Position numbers and translations under genes: made by a program. 64,000 nucleotides of DNA, from assembly GCA_963792875.1 (NCBI GenBank), contig CAWBXV010000010.1, forward strand, positions 248,001 through 312,000, read 5' to 3'. This stretch comes from JAHEGP01 sp963792875 (lineage in GTDB: Bacteria > Pseudomonadota > Gammaproteobacteria > Pseudomonadales > JAHEGP01). The notes below the pieces were generated by a model. That model worked only from the letters and a program-made list of their open reading frames with translations, had not been told where the DNA came from and did no database searches. Every line of letters starts with the position of its first letter. Within the stretch, counting starts at the first letter, position 1. This document shows positions 45,245-54,754 of the stretch, in pieces.

Positions 45245-45894
45245 TCAAGCACAGCCAGCTGGAGGCCCGGCACGCGCGTCGGCGGCATACCGTCAGGGCG
45301 GGGGATTACCACATCGCCGGATTGGAGCGGGGTCAGACCCTGCGCATTCTCGATCTGGAGGGCAACCAGGCGGCCGACACGCTGTTTTACAGCGCCGCCG
45401 ACCCCGGGGAGCGCTACAGCGCCATGGACACCATCCGCGCCCAGGGCAATGTCTATCTGACGGCGGGAACCATCCTCAGGAGCAATGAAGACAACGCCAT
45501 GCTGGAGATCGTCGCCGATACCTGCGGCCGCCACGACACGCTGGGGGGCGCCTGCGCCTCGGAATCCAATACGGTGCGCTATGGCCTGGAGACGCGCTGC
45601 ATGCACGCCTGCCGCGACAGCTGGATGCTGGCCCTGCAGGAGCACGAAGGCTTCGGCCTGAGCAAGGTGGACATCACCCACAACATCAACTTTTTCATGA
45701 ACGTGCCCATCACCGCGTCGGGGGAGCTGACCTTTGCGGACGGCATCTCCGGCGCGGGCAAGTACGTCGAGCTGCGGGCGCTGATGGATGTCATCGTGCT
45801 CATCTCCAACTGCCCGCAGCTGAACAATCCCTGCAATGCCTACCACCCGACGCCGATCGAGGTGCTGGTCTGGGACGAGCTGATCCCGGCATAG
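45241..45894 (+). CDS. DUF1989 protein, second carboxyguanidine deiminase subunit
   Basis: The partner of the preceding gene, 217 residues, also DUF1989. Motifs are HTVRAGDYHIAGLERGQTLR, DLEGNQAADTLFYSA, and NEDNAMLEIVADTCGRHDTL with GGACASESNTVRYG after it. The end shows VIVLISNCPQLNNPCN. The Cys and His positions parallel those in the first subunit. Its start codon overlaps the upstream stop. The assignment to carboxyguanidine deiminase rests on family knowledge plus the riboswitch and carboxylase next door. Confidence 0.85.
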   Translation: MIKHSQLEARHARRRHTVRAGDYHIAGLERGQTLRILDLEGNQAADTLFYSAADPGERYSAMDTIRAQGNVYLTAGTILRSNEDNAMLEIVADTCGRHDTLGGACASESNTVRYGLETRCMHACRDSWMLALQEHEGFGLSKVDITHNINFFMNVPITASGELTFADGISGAGKYVELRALMDVIVLISNCPQLNNPCNAYHPTPIEVLVWDELIPA

Positions 45895-45997
45895 CGCCGC
45901 CGCCAGCGGGCGCTGCGGTGATGACACCCAGGTGCGGGACGACCCGCACCCGCTACGACCACGCGGGACGGCCCGCCTGCCAGCAGTAGAGCCGACC

Positions 45998-48900
45998 ATG
46001 TTTGATGCCGTATTGATCGCCAACCGGGGCGCCATCGCCACCCGCATTCTGCGCACCCTGAAGAGTCTGGGCATCCGCTCGGTGGCGGTGTACCACGAGG
46101 CGGACGCCGAATCCCTGCACGTACAGCGCGCCGATGTCGCGATCAGCCTGGGAGAGGGCAGCGCCGCGGACACCTACCTCGATGCCGACAGGATTATCGC
46201 GGCGGCGCTGGCCAGCGGCGCCCAGGCGATTCATCCCGGCTACGGCTTTCTCAGTGAGAACACCGACTTTGTGCAGCGCTGTGAACGGGCCGGGCTGCGC
46301 TTTATCGGCCCCACCGCCGGACAGATGACCCTGTTCGGCCTCAAACACGAGGCCCGCCGGGCGGCGGCGGCGGCCGGCGTGCCGCTGGTGCCCGGATCGC
46401 CGCTGCTGCACGACCTCGACGACGCCCTGGAGTGGGCCGCGACGGTGGGCTTTCCGGTCATGCTCAAGAGCACCGCCGGCGGCGGCGGCATCGGCATGCA
46501 GGTGTGCGCAGACCGCGCGGCGCTGGAGCAGGCCTGGGCGAGCGTCAAGCGCCTGAGCGCCAGCTATTTTGCCAACGACGGCCTCTTTCTGGAAAAATAT
46601 ATCGCCCGGGCCAGGCACATCGAGGTGCAGATATTCGGCGATGGCGCCGGTACCGCCATCTCCCTGGGGGAGCGGGATTGCTCCGCCCAGCGCCGCCATC
46701 AGAAGGTGGTCGAGGAGACCCCCGCGCCGGGCCTCACCGACGCCATGCGCCAGCGCCTGCACGCTACCGCCGAGCGCCTGATGGCGTCGGTCGATTACCG
46801 CAGCGCCGGCACCGTCGAGTTCATCTACGATGTCGACGAGGCGGCGTTCTATTTTCTGGAGGTCAACACGCGCCTGCAGGTGGAGCACGGCGTCACCGAG
46901 ATGGTGTGGGGCGTGGACCTGGTGGAGTGGATGCTGCGCCAGGCCGCGGGCGAGGTGCTCGACCTGCCTGCCCTGAAGCAGGCGCTTGCGCCCGCCGGTC
47001 ACGCCGTGCAGGTCAGGGTCTACGCCGAGGATCCGGCCGAGGGCTTCCGCCCCTGCGCCGGCCTGCTGACCGAGGTGCGCTGGCCGTCGGCCGCTGGGCT
47101 GCGCATCGACCACTGGGTCGAGAGCGGGATCGAGGTGCCGGCGCTGTTCGACCCCATGCTGGCCAAGGTGATCTGCCACGCCCCCGACCGGGAGCAGGCG
47201 CTGCGGCAGCTTGGCGGGCAGCTGCAGCGCAGCGAACTGTATGGCATCGAAACCAACCTGCCCTATCTGCAGGCCGTGCTGGCTTCCGATCTCTGCACCC
47301 AGGGCCGGCTGCTCACCAGCAGCCTGGCGCAGCTCGCCTTCGCGCCGCGCAGCGTCACCGTACTGCAGGCGGGCACCCAGACCACGGTGCAGGACTACCC
47401 CGGCCGCGCGGGCTATTGGCACGTCGGCGTGCCGCCGTCCGGGCCGATGGACGCCCTGGGGTTTCGGCTCGGCAACCGCCTGCTGGACAACCCGGCGCAC
47501 GCCGCCGGTCTGGAGATCACCCTCAATGGCCCGACGCTGCGCTTCAACTGCGCCGCTCAGGTGGCCATCACCGGTGCCGCCATCGAGGCCACGCTGGACG
47601 GGCAGCCGGCGCCGCTGTGGCAGGTCATCGACGTGGCCCCCGGGCAGGTGCTGCAGCTGGGCAGGATTCGTGGCAGCGGCGCGCGCGCCTACCTGGCGGT
47701 CCGCGGCGGCTGGCAATGCCCCGAATATCTGGGCTCGCAAGCCACCTTTATCCTGGGGCAGTTTGGCGGCCACGGCGGCCGCGCGCTGCGCGCCGGCGAC
47801 GTACTGCGCCTGGCCAGTGCCTGCGAACCCTCGGCGCCCCGATGCATCGCGGCGGCGGCGCGCCCGGCGTTGCCCGAGGTGTGGCAGCTGCGGGTCATCT
47901 ATGGTCCCCATGGTGCCCCCGATTTTTTTACCCCGGAGGATATCGCCGCGTTTTTTGCGCACGAGTGGTCGGTGCACCATAACTCCAGTCGCACCGGGGT
48001 GCGCCTGATCGGCCCGCACCCCCAGTGGGCGCGAGCCAGCGGCGGCGAGGCGGGGCTGCATCCGTCCAATATCCACGACAACGCCTACGCCTTCGGCACG
48101 GTCGATTTTACCGGCGACATGCCCGTCATCCTGGGCCCCGACGGGCCCTCGCTGGGGGGCTTTGTCTGTCCCGCGACCGTGATCCAGGCCGACCTGTGGA
48201 AGCTGGGGCAGCTCAGCGCCGGCGCCCGGGTGCGCTTCGTGCCGGTCGCGCATGCCGACGCGGTGGCGCTGGAACGGCAACAGGAGCAGGCCATCAGCGC
48301 GCTGACCGGGCTGGATGCGGCCGACGCCCCGGCGCCGCTTGACCTGGAGCGCCTGGGCTCGCCGATTGTCCGCCGCGGCAGCATGGAGGGGGAGGCGGTG
48401 GTCTACCGCCTGGCGGGCGATCACTTTCTGCTGCTGGAGCTCGGCCCCCTGGAGCTGGATATCGAGCGCCGCTTCCGGATTCATGCGCTGATGTGCTGGC
48501 TGCAGGAGAATGCTCTGCCGGGCATGCGCGAACTCACGCCGGGCATCCGCTCGCTGCAGGTCCACTACGATCCACAGCGGCTGCCGCTCGACGCCCTGCT
48601 GGCACATCTGCAGCGGGCCACCGCGGCGATCGGCAGCCAGGCCGAGCTGTCGCTGCCGGCGCGCATCGTGCACCTGCCGCTGAGCTGGGATGACGACGCC
48701 TGCCGCCAGGCCATCGACAAATACCAGCAGTCGGTGCGCCCGGATGCGCCCTGGTGTCCGAGCAACCTGGAGTTCATCCGCCGCATCAACGGCCTCGAGG
48801 ACATCGCGGCGGTGCGGGCTATCGTGTTCGATGCCGCCTACCTGGTCATGGGGCTGGGCGACGTCTACCTGGGCGCGCCGGTGGCGACCCCGCTCGATCC

Positions 48901-49606
48901 GCGCCACCGCCTGGTCACCACCAAGTACAATCCCGCCCGCACCTGGACCGCGGAGAATTCGGTCGGCATCGGCGGCGCCTACCTCTGCGTCTACGGCATG
49001 GAGGGGCCGGGGGGCTACCAGTTTGTGGGCCGCACCCTGCAGATGTGGAACCGCTACCGCAGGACGGCCGAGTTCGAGCAACCCTGGCTGCTGCGCTTCT
49101 TCGATCAGATCCGCTTCTACCCGGTGAGCGCCGACGAGCTGCAGCGGATTCGCCGGGATTTTCCCCTGGGGAAATATCCCCTGCGCATCGAGGAGACGAC
49201 GTTCAGTCTGAGTGAGTATCGGTCCCATCTGGCCAGCCACGCCGACGCCATCACCGACTTTCAGCAGCGGCGGGAAGCCGCCTTTGCCGCCGAGCTGGAG
49301 CGCTGGCGGGCCAGCGGTCAGTTGAATTTCCGGCAGGAACACCCGGCCGTCGAGGAGGGCGACCAGGAGCACCTCCCCGACGGCGTCACCGGCGCCGACA
49401 GCCCGGTCTCCGGCAGCGTATGGCAGGTGCTGGTCGACGAGGGCCAGCAGGTGGCGGCGGGGGATACGCTGATGATTCTGGAGTCGATGAAGATGGAAAT
49501 CGCCGTGTCCGCCGCCGCCGCGGGCCAGGTCAGGCGGCTGCTCAAGCGGCAGGGGCAGCCCGTGACGGCGGGCCAGACCCTGCTGTGGCTGGAGCCGATA
49601 CCATGA
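45998..49606 (+). CDS. uca: Biotin-dependent guanidine/urea carboxylase
   Basis: A 1202-residue multidomain enzyme that uses ATP and bicarbonate to carboxylate guanidine (or urea). Residues 1-450 are a biotin carboxylase (VLIANRGAIATRILRTLKSL, ATP-grasp loop STAGGGGIGMQ, RDCSAQRRHQKVVEE). About 465-770 is an AHS2/KipA-like and 790-1020 an AHS1/KipI-like carboxyltransferase half, followed by the urea-carboxylase-specific YNPARTWTAENSVGIGGAYL and GPGGYQFVGRT. The C-terminal biotinyl domain has ILESMKMEI. The riboswitch argues for guanidine as main substrate. The stop overlaps the hydrolase start by four bases. Confidence 0.92.
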   Translation: MFDAVLIANRGAIATRILRTLKSLGIRSVAVYHEADAESLHVQRADVAISLGEGSAADTYLDADRIIAAALASGAQAIHPGYGFLSENTDFVQRCERAGLRFIGPTAGQMTLFGLKHEARRAAAAAGVPLVPGSPLLHDLDDALEWAATVGFPVMLKSTAGGGGIGMQVCADRAALEQAWASVKRLSASYFANDGLFLEKYIARARHIEVQIFGDGAGTAISLGERDCSAQRRHQKVVEETPAPGLTDAMRQRLHATAERLMASVDYRSAGTVEFIYDVDEAAFYFLEVNTRLQVEHGVTEMVWGVDLVEWMLRQAAGEVLDLPALKQALAPAGHAVQVRVYAEDPAEGFRPCAGLLTEVRWPSAAGLRIDHWVESGIEVPALFDPMLAKVICHAPDREQALRQLGGQLQRSELYGIETNLPYLQAVLASDLCTQGRLLTSSLAQLAFAPRSVTVLQAGTQTTVQDYPGRAGYWHVGVPPSGPMDALGFRLGNRLLDNPAHAAGLEITLNGPTLRFNCAAQVAITGAAIEATLDGQPAPLWQVIDVAPGQVLQLGRIRGSGARAYLAVRGGWQCPEYLGSQATFILGQFGGHGGRALRAGDVLRLASACEPSAPRCIAAAARPALPEVWQLRVIYGPHGAPDFFTPEDIAAFFAHEWSVHHNSSRTGVRLIGPHPQWARASGGEAGLHPSNIHDNAYAFGTVDFTGDMPVILGPDGPSLGGFVCPATVIQADLWKLGQLSAGARVRFVPVAHADAVALERQQEQAISALTGLDAADAPAPLDLERLGSPIVRRGSMEGEAVVYRLAGDHFLLLELGPLELDIERRFRIHALMCWLQENALPGMRELTPGIRSLQVHYDPQRLPLDALLAHLQRATAAIGSQAELSLPARIVHLPLSWDDDACRQAIDKYQQSVRPDAPWCPSNLEFIRRINGLEDIAAVRAIVFDAAYLVMGLGDVYLGAPVATPLDPRHRLVTTKYNPARTWTAENSVGIGGAYLCVYGMEGPGGYQFVGRTLQMWNRYRRTAEFEQPWLLRFFDQIRFYPVSADELQRIRRDFPLGKYPLRIEETTFSLSEYRSHLASHADAITDFQQRREAAFAAELERWRASGQLNFRQEHPAVEEGDQEHLPDGVTGADSPVSGSVWQVLVDEGQQVAAGDTLMILESMKMEIAVSAAAAGQVRRLLKRQGQPVTAGQTLLWLEPIP

Positions 49607-51432
49607 CACAACCCATCCCCTCACTGGCCCTGGGCTCGCTGCGCGACGCCTATGCGAGCGGCGCCTTCAGCCCCCGCAGTCTGATCCTGCGCTTGCGGCA
49701 GCAGGCGCTGGAGCAGGCCGGCTACAACGCCTGGATCACCCTGCTGGACGAGTCGCAGCTGGAGCCTTATCTCGCGCGCCTGGAGGCGGTGCCGCCCGGC
49801 GCGCTGCCCCTCTACGGGGTACCCTTTGCCATCAAGGACAATATCGATCTGGCGGGTGTCCCGACCACCGCGGCCTGCGAGGCCTTTGCCTATGTGGCGG
49901 AACAGTCGGCGCCGGTGGTGCAGGCGCTGCTGGCGGCCGGCGCCGTGCCCCTGGGCAAGACCAATATGGACCAGTTTGCCACCGGCCTGGTCGGCACCCG
50001 CTCCCCCTACGGGGAGGCAAAGAATGCCTTCAACCAGGACTATATGGCCGGCGGCAGCAGCTCCGGTTCGGCGCTGGCCACCGCCCTGGGGCAGGTGAGC
50101 TTCGCCCTGGGCACGGACACGGCCGGTTCGGGCCGGGTGCCCGCGGTGCTGAACAACCTGATCGGCCACAAGCCCAGCCGGGGGCTGGTCAGTACCCGGG
50201 GCGTGGTGCCCGCCTGCCGCAGTCTGGACTGCGTGAGCTTTTTCGCCCTGTGTTGCGACGATATCGCGGCCCTGCTGGAGATCGCGGTGGCCTATGACCC
50301 CCGGGACGCCTTCTCGCGGCCCAATCACTTTGCCAACCGCCGGCGCTATTACCGCGGCGAGGAGTCCGGCGCGGGCTTCCGCTTTGCCGTTCCCGCCGCG
50401 CCGGATTTCGGCGGCGATGCCCAGACCAGAGCGCTGTTCGAGCGCGGCGTGCAGCAGCTGTGCGAGCTGGGGGGGAGCGCCGTCGCCATCGACTTCACCC
50501 CCTTCCTGGAGGCCGCCAGGCTGCTCTATGACGGACCCTGGGTGAGTGAGCGCTGGCTCGCCACCCGGGGCGTGCCGCGGCAGGCCATGCTGCCGGTCAT
50601 CGCGGATATCATCGGCGGCGGGGAGCGGCGCACGGCGGCGGAGGCATTCGCGGCCAGCTACCGGCTGGCCGACCTGAAGCGGCAGTGCGACGGTCTGCTG
50701 GCCGGCGTGGACTTCGGCCTGGTCCCCACCACGCCGACGATCTTCACCCGCGCGCAGCTGGCGGAGCAGCCGATCGCGCGCAATTCGCTGCTTGGCACCT
50801 ACACCAATTTTCTCAATCTGCTGGACTATTGCGCCACTGCCGTCCCGGTGGGCCTTACCGCCGGCGGCGTGCCCTGGGGGGTGAGCCTGTTCGGGCCGGC
50901 GCTCGCCGATGTGCGCGTGCTGGGCTTTGCGCGACGCCTGCAGCGCGCCTGTGGCCTGCCGCTGGGTGCCACCGGGCAGGCGCTGCCCGAGGATGCGCCA
51001 GGCACGGCGCCCGCTCCACCGGCCGACGCGATCGATGTGGTGGTGTGCGGCGCCCACCTCGAGGGGCAGCCGCTCAACTGGCAGCTCACCGAGCGGGGCG
51101 GCAGCCTGCGCCAGAAGACCCGCAGCGCCGCCTGCTACAAGCTGTATGCCCTGCCGGACGGCAAGCGCCCGGCCATGGTGCGGGATGAGACCGGGGGCAG
51201 GGCGATCGAGATCGAGGTCTGGTCTCTGCCCGCGGCGACCTTTGGCAGCTTCGTGGCGGGGATTCCCGCGCCGCTGGGCATCGGCAAGGTGGAATTGCAG
51301 GACGGCTCCTGGCGCTGCGGCTTTATCTGCGATGCTTACGCCCTGGCCGACGCCCGGGACATCAGCGGTTTTGGCGGGTGGCGGGCCTGGTTGGCGCACC
51401 GGGCTGCGGCCGGCGCGAATCCCTCGCCTTGA
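49603..51432 (+). CDS. atzF: Allophanate hydrolase
   Basis: An amidase-signature enzyme of 609 residues that splits allophanate to ammonia and CO2, the last step of the pathway. The catalytic Ser-cisSer-Lys set is visible: Lys in GVPFAIKDNIDLAGVPT, and the serines in YMAGGSSSGSALATA and GTDTAGSGRVPAVL. From about residue 465 a separate C-terminal domain (VVVCGAHLEGQPLNWQL, CYKLYALPDGKRPAMV) matches the allophanate hydrolase C-domain. It is the last gene of the guanidine operon and is translationally coupled to the carboxylase. Confidence 0.92.
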   Translation: MTQPIPSLALGSLRDAYASGAFSPRSLILRLRQQALEQAGYNAWITLLDESQLEPYLARLEAVPPGALPLYGVPFAIKDNIDLAGVPTTAACEAFAYVAEQSAPVVQALLAAGAVPLGKTNMDQFATGLVGTRSPYGEAKNAFNQDYMAGGSSSGSALATALGQVSFALGTDTAGSGRVPAVLNNLIGHKPSRGLVSTRGVVPACRSLDCVSFFALCCDDIAALLEIAVAYDPRDAFSRPNHFANRRRYYRGEESGAGFRFAVPAAPDFGGDAQTRALFERGVQQLCELGGSAVAIDFTPFLEAARLLYDGPWVSERWLATRGVPRQAMLPVIADIIGGGERRTAAEAFAASYRLADLKRQCDGLLAGVDFGLVPTTPTIFTRAQLAEQPIARNSLLGTYTNFLNLLDYCATAVPVGLTAGGVPWGVSLFGPALADVRVLGFARRLQRACGLPLGATGQALPEDAPGTAPAPPADAIDVVVCGAHLEGQPLNWQLTERGGSLRQKTRSAACYKLYALPDGKRPAMVRDETGGRAIEIEVWSLPAATFGSFVAGIPAPLGIGKVELQDGSWRCGFICDAYALADARDISGFGGWRAWLAHRAAAGANPSP

Positions 51433-51538
51433 GCCGGGCCGATGGCGTCGCGCTCTCCCATTCCCGGGTGGCGCCGGCGCTGCCGCGCGCGACAGGGCGG
51501 GGGGCGACGACGCCGGCCGCAGACCGCGGCGAGCCGCA

Positions 51539-52354
51539 TCAGGCGTGCTGAATTCTCTGCACGCTGACAGTCTGCGCTGCGGGATAGACGGCCGGCCCGA
51601 ACTGATTGTAGACGGCGACGTCAGCGGCGTCGCGACCGTAGCCGATGGCGACATAGCCGCCATTCATCGACGCCTGCGCGGGTTTCTGCGCAGCATTCTG
51701 CGTGGCGTCGAAACAATACCAGCGACCACCGACGTACGCCTCGAACCAGGCGTGCATGTCCATCGGTTCCAGGCCGTAAAGGTAGCCTACCACCATGCGC
51801 GCGGGAATGCTGATGCCCCGGCACAGCGCGATGCCCAGGTGGGCGAGGTCTCTGCACACGCCCCAACCCCGGGCGTTCACTTCTATCGCCGACGACGGCG
51901 CATCGCTGCGGCCGGGTTCATAGCGCACGGCCTGCCGCAACCACGCCGCGATAGCGGCGACCTGGTCGTATCCCGGCTGATGCCGCTCCGCGATCCCCGC
52001 CGCCATCTGGCTGAATCGGTCCGACTCGCAGTAGCGGCTGGGCAGTAGATAGCTGAGCACCGCGTCCGGCAGGTGCTGGACCTCAACAAACGGGGCGCCA
52101 GGCGCCCGATCGATGCGATCGGCGGTCATCACTTCCGCGCCGGTATGCACGGAGAATAGCCCGGGCGGCGCTATGAGCCGCTGACAGAGGTTGCCATAAC
52201 CGTCGGTAAATTCGAACGCCGGCACGCTCGGTGTCAGCTTGTACTCCTCGCTGGCGATCCATTGCTGCGCGCCGCTGCGCGGCCTCAGCATGAGCACGAA
52301 CGGGGTCGGCACCTCGATGTCAAACACCAGGTCACAACGGGTACGCAGCCACAC
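51539..52354 (-). CDS. Transglutaminase-like cysteine protease family protein
   Basis: A soluble protein of 271 residues with the bacterial transglutaminase N-terminal strands (RTRCDLVFDIEVPTPFVLML) and core domain. The catalytic triad is complete: Cys in GWGVCRDLAHLGIALCRG, His in MDMHAWFEAYVGG and Asp in WYCFDATQN. Members act as proteases or peptide-modifying enzymes; the target is unknown. No signal peptide is seen. It lies convergent to the guanidine operon, about 100 bases after it. Confidence 0.85.
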   Translation of the reverse strand: MWLRTRCDLVFDIEVPTPFVLMLRPRSGAQQWIASEEYKLTPSVPAFEFTDGYGNLCQRLIAPPGLFSVHTGAEVMTADRIDRAPGAPFVEVQHLPDAVLSYLLPSRYCESDRFSQMAAGIAERHQPGYDQVAAIAAWLRQAVRYEPGRSDAPSSAIEVNARGWGVCRDLAHLGIALCRGISIPARMVVGYLYGLEPMDMHAWFEAYVGGRWYCFDATQNAAQKPAQASMNGGYVAIGYGRDAADVAVYNQFGPAVYPAAQTVSVQRIQHA

Positions 52355-52686
52355 GCGGAGTTCCTCTCGTTGACATCAGACGCTTGCACGGAACCTCCCG
52401 GCGTCCGCCCCCATGACCGCTGCAGCAGGACCGCTGTCCGTCCGCCATGCTACCACGAACGTCAGCGTTATGCGTTGCTGCCCGGCTGCGGCGCCCTTCG
52501 CGCAGGGACCGCCGCGCGTCGGAGCCGGGGTGCCAGCCGCCGCAGTCCCCCGGCGGCCGCGGCGGATCGCAGCGATTGAGGGCGAAAGCCGTTAGTATGT
52601 ACCTGGCCGGCCCGATTCCTGCAGAATCGCCCTGCCGGCCTGGGCCTGCCCATCGAAGTTAGAAGCCGCGTCGTCTGGAGCCTGAC
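52355..52686. other. Divergent intergenic region
   Basis: These 332 bases lie between the transglutaminase and HAD genes, which are transcribed away from each other. No gene, repeat or RNA element is recognised. Both promoters should be here. Confidence 0.5.
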
Positions 52687-53439
52687 ATGCTGAAAGCGCT
52701 TTTTTTTGATATGGATGAAACCCTGTGCGATACCGAGGCTGCCAACGCGCAGGCCAGGCGGCAGCTGGCCCGCGCCGCCAGGACGCGCTACGGCAGCGCG
52801 TTTGAAGGCGACAGGTTCGCCGACGCCTATGTGCGCGGTATCTATCGCCAGTGGACGCCAGACCAGCGCTCGCGCTATCTGCCGATCATCGAATCGCAGA
52901 GTGAGGGCGCCTTCCGGCTGCAGCTGATCCGCGACCTGCTGGCTGAGCAGGGCGTGAACGACGTCAGCGAGGACACCGCCCGGACCTTTCAGGATCAGTT
53001 CGATCGCGATCGCCTGGCGGCGTTCGATTTCTACCCCGGCATAGTGGAATTCCTGGCCGAGGCGCGCAAGCTGTTCACCCTGGTGGTGATTACCAACGGG
53101 CCTGAATTTTCGCAGCTACCCAAAGTGGAGGCCGTCAATCTGGCCGCCCATGTGGACCACATCATCATCGGCGGGCAGCAGCCGGAGCAGAAACCGGCGC
53201 GCTCCATTTTTGACAAGGCGCTGGAGCTGGCCGGCTGCGCAGCGCACGAGGCGGTCCACGTGGGTGATAGCCTGGCGACCGACATCGCCGGCGCCCGCGA
53301 CAGCGGCATCACCTCGGTGTGGGTGCGGCACCAGCAACCCCTGGACGCGGAGCTGGGGATCAACCCTCACCACACGGTATTCCATCCCGGCGAGATTCCA
53401 GCCCTGATTCGCGCCCTGCACGAGCGGCCCGACGCCTGA
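52687..53439 (+). CDS. HAD-family hydrolase (NANP/YjjG-like)
   Basis: A cytoplasmic phosphatase of 250 residues. The four HAD motifs are intact: nucleophile Asp in LFFDMDETLCDT, Thr in VVITNGPEF, Lys in QKPARSIFDKAL and the acidic pair in VHVGDSLATDIAGA. The helical cap (residues 15-110) is of the C1 type seen in YjjG nucleotidases and N-acylneuraminate-9-phosphatases. The actual substrate is not predictable. Confidence 0.85.
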   Translation: MLKALFFDMDETLCDTEAANAQARRQLARAARTRYGSAFEGDRFADAYVRGIYRQWTPDQRSRYLPIIESQSEGAFRLQLIRDLLAEQGVNDVSEDTARTFQDQFDRDRLAAFDFYPGIVEFLAEARKLFTLVVITNGPEFSQLPKVEAVNLAAHVDHIIIGGQQPEQKPARSIFDKALELAGCAAHEAVHVGDSLATDIAGARDSGITSVWVRHQQPLDAELGINPHHTVFHPGEIPALIRALHERPDA

Positions 53440-53529
53440 CTCGCGGCGACCGGATCATCGCCAGCGAGGCTGCCCCGGCGCCACCGCTCTGAGCCCGCCG
53501 ATGTTGCGGCCAGCCCGCTCCCGCAGGGC

Positions 53530-54552
53530 TTATTCAGCGCCCCCGGAGAGCGCCGCCTCGATCCGCAGACCCGCGAAGCTGTCGGCCTGCTCGATATAGC
53601 GCAGGGCGGACTTCGCGTCCCTCCAGCCAACGTACGCCATCAGCGCCTTCACATCCCACTGGTTGGCTGATGCCCAGGTGGCAAAGCCCCGCCGCAGGGA
53701 GTGGCTGCTGTAGCTGTCCGGCTCGGGCAGCCCGGCGTCGCGGAACAGGCGGCGCAGCAAGGCCACGACGCTGCCGGGGCTCAGCGCCTCGTCACCGACC
53801 TGCCCCCAGCGACTGACGCGGCGGAACAGCGGGCCGTCGTCCAGAAAGGCCGCGCCGACCCAGTCCTGATAGGCCGTCACCGGGCACAGGCGGCTCAGGG
53901 CAGGCGTCCGGTATGTGCGGCCGCGGCTGTCCCGATCGCTCTTGCTGCGCGGCAGGTACAGGGCCATGCCGGTGCCGGGTTGGACCTCGATGTGTTCGAT
54001 CCGCAAGCGGCACAGCTCGTCGCTGCGGAAACCGCGCCAGAAGCCGATCAGCACCAGGGCCTTGTTGCGCGTCATGGCCAGCACGGTCTTGCGGTCATCC
54101 CGCGCCCGCGCCTCCCCGATGGAGCGCTCCAGCCAGTCGACGAGCCGTTCCAGCTGCTCCAGCTGCAGCGGCCTGGCCTGTCGCTCCCGGGCGGGGTGGA
54201 CCTCGCGGATGCCCTTGAGCACCTGTTTGACCAGCGCCGCCTTGGTGGGATCGGGGAAACCCTGGTCCTGGTGCCAGCGGGAGAGGGCGGCCAGGCGCTG
54301 CCTGAGGGTGTTGATGGCGTGGGTCTGCGCATGGTCGGCCAGATAGCGGGCGACGCTGTCGGCGGTGGCCGGCAGCAGGCCGCCCCAGGCCACCTCGAAG
54401 TGCTCGATGGCCTGCCGATAGCTGCGGCGGGTGTTGTCGCGGGTCGCGGCCTCGAGGTAGCGCGCCACGTTGCTGACCGCTGCATCGCCCGCGGCGCCGG
54501 GGTCGCTGCCTGGGGGGGCATTCTGCTGGTCCGCCGGGTCGGGTCTTGTCAT
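53530..54552 (-). CDS. Tyrosine recombinase/integrase
   Basis: A site-specific recombinase of 340 residues with an N-terminal SAM-like DNA-binding domain (AIEHFEVAWGGLLPATADSV) and a C-terminal catalytic domain. The first Arg is in GFWRGFRSDELCRLR, a Lys in PRSKSDRDSRGRT, and His-x-x-Arg in SSHSLRRGFATWA. The Tyr is in SALRYIEQA; the second His position holds Trp (GWRDAKSAL), as in some integrases. It is divergently paired with a KfrA-like gene, a combination seen on chromosomes and not itself a prophage. No attachment-site repeats were found around it. Confidence 0.87.
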   Translation of the reverse strand: MTRPDPADQQNAPPGSDPGAAGDAAVSNVARYLEAATRDNTRRSYRQAIEHFEVAWGGLLPATADSVARYLADHAQTHAINTLRQRLAALSRWHQDQGFPDPTKAALVKQVLKGIREVHPARERQARPLQLEQLERLVDWLERSIGEARARDDRKTVLAMTRNKALVLIGFWRGFRSDELCRLRIEHIEVQPGTGMALYLPRSKSDRDSRGRTYRTPALSRLCPVTAYQDWVGAAFLDDGPLFRRVSRWGQVGDEALSPGSVVALLRRLFRDAGLPEPDSYSSHSLRRGFATWASANQWDVKALMAYVGWRDAKSALRYIEQADSFAGLRIEAALSGGAE

Positions 54553-54754
54553 GGGATGCCATCCATCGGGGCCGCGTGTCAGCGCGGGCGGTTAACGTAC
54601 CGGGTGGCGACGATTGTAGCCTGGATCATCTGTCAACAGTGGATAATCCGCCATTATCCGATCTTATACGTCGCCGAATTGCCAGGACGCAGCGCAGCAC
54701 ATAAAATACGTATTTACATGGTACGTACCTTAATACGAAATACGGGGAGATGGC
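54553..54754. promoter_or_regulatory. Divergent control region with palindromes
   Basis: This AT-richer spacer between the integrase and KfrA-like genes contains GGATAAT-CCGCC-ATTATCC (54641-54659), the perfect palindromes AAATACGTATTT (54704-54715) and GGTACGTACC (54720-54729), and a TACG-rich tail up to 54744. The two palindromes lie 25-50 bases from the kfrA-like start and are good candidate operators for its product. KfrA proteins are known to bind their own promoter. Confidence 0.7.

Noticed and set aside
45953..49624. A 1223-residue open frame antisense to the carboxylase gene
   Set aside because: It is His/Gln/Arg/Gly-rich with no domain. Long antisense frames are expected opposite high-GC coding sequence, and the sense strand is an unmistakable multidomain enzyme.
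54641..54659. GGATAAT-CCGCC-ATTATCC as a transcription terminator
   Set aside because: The stem is AT-rich, has no T tract, and lies between two divergent starts, so an operator is more plausible.
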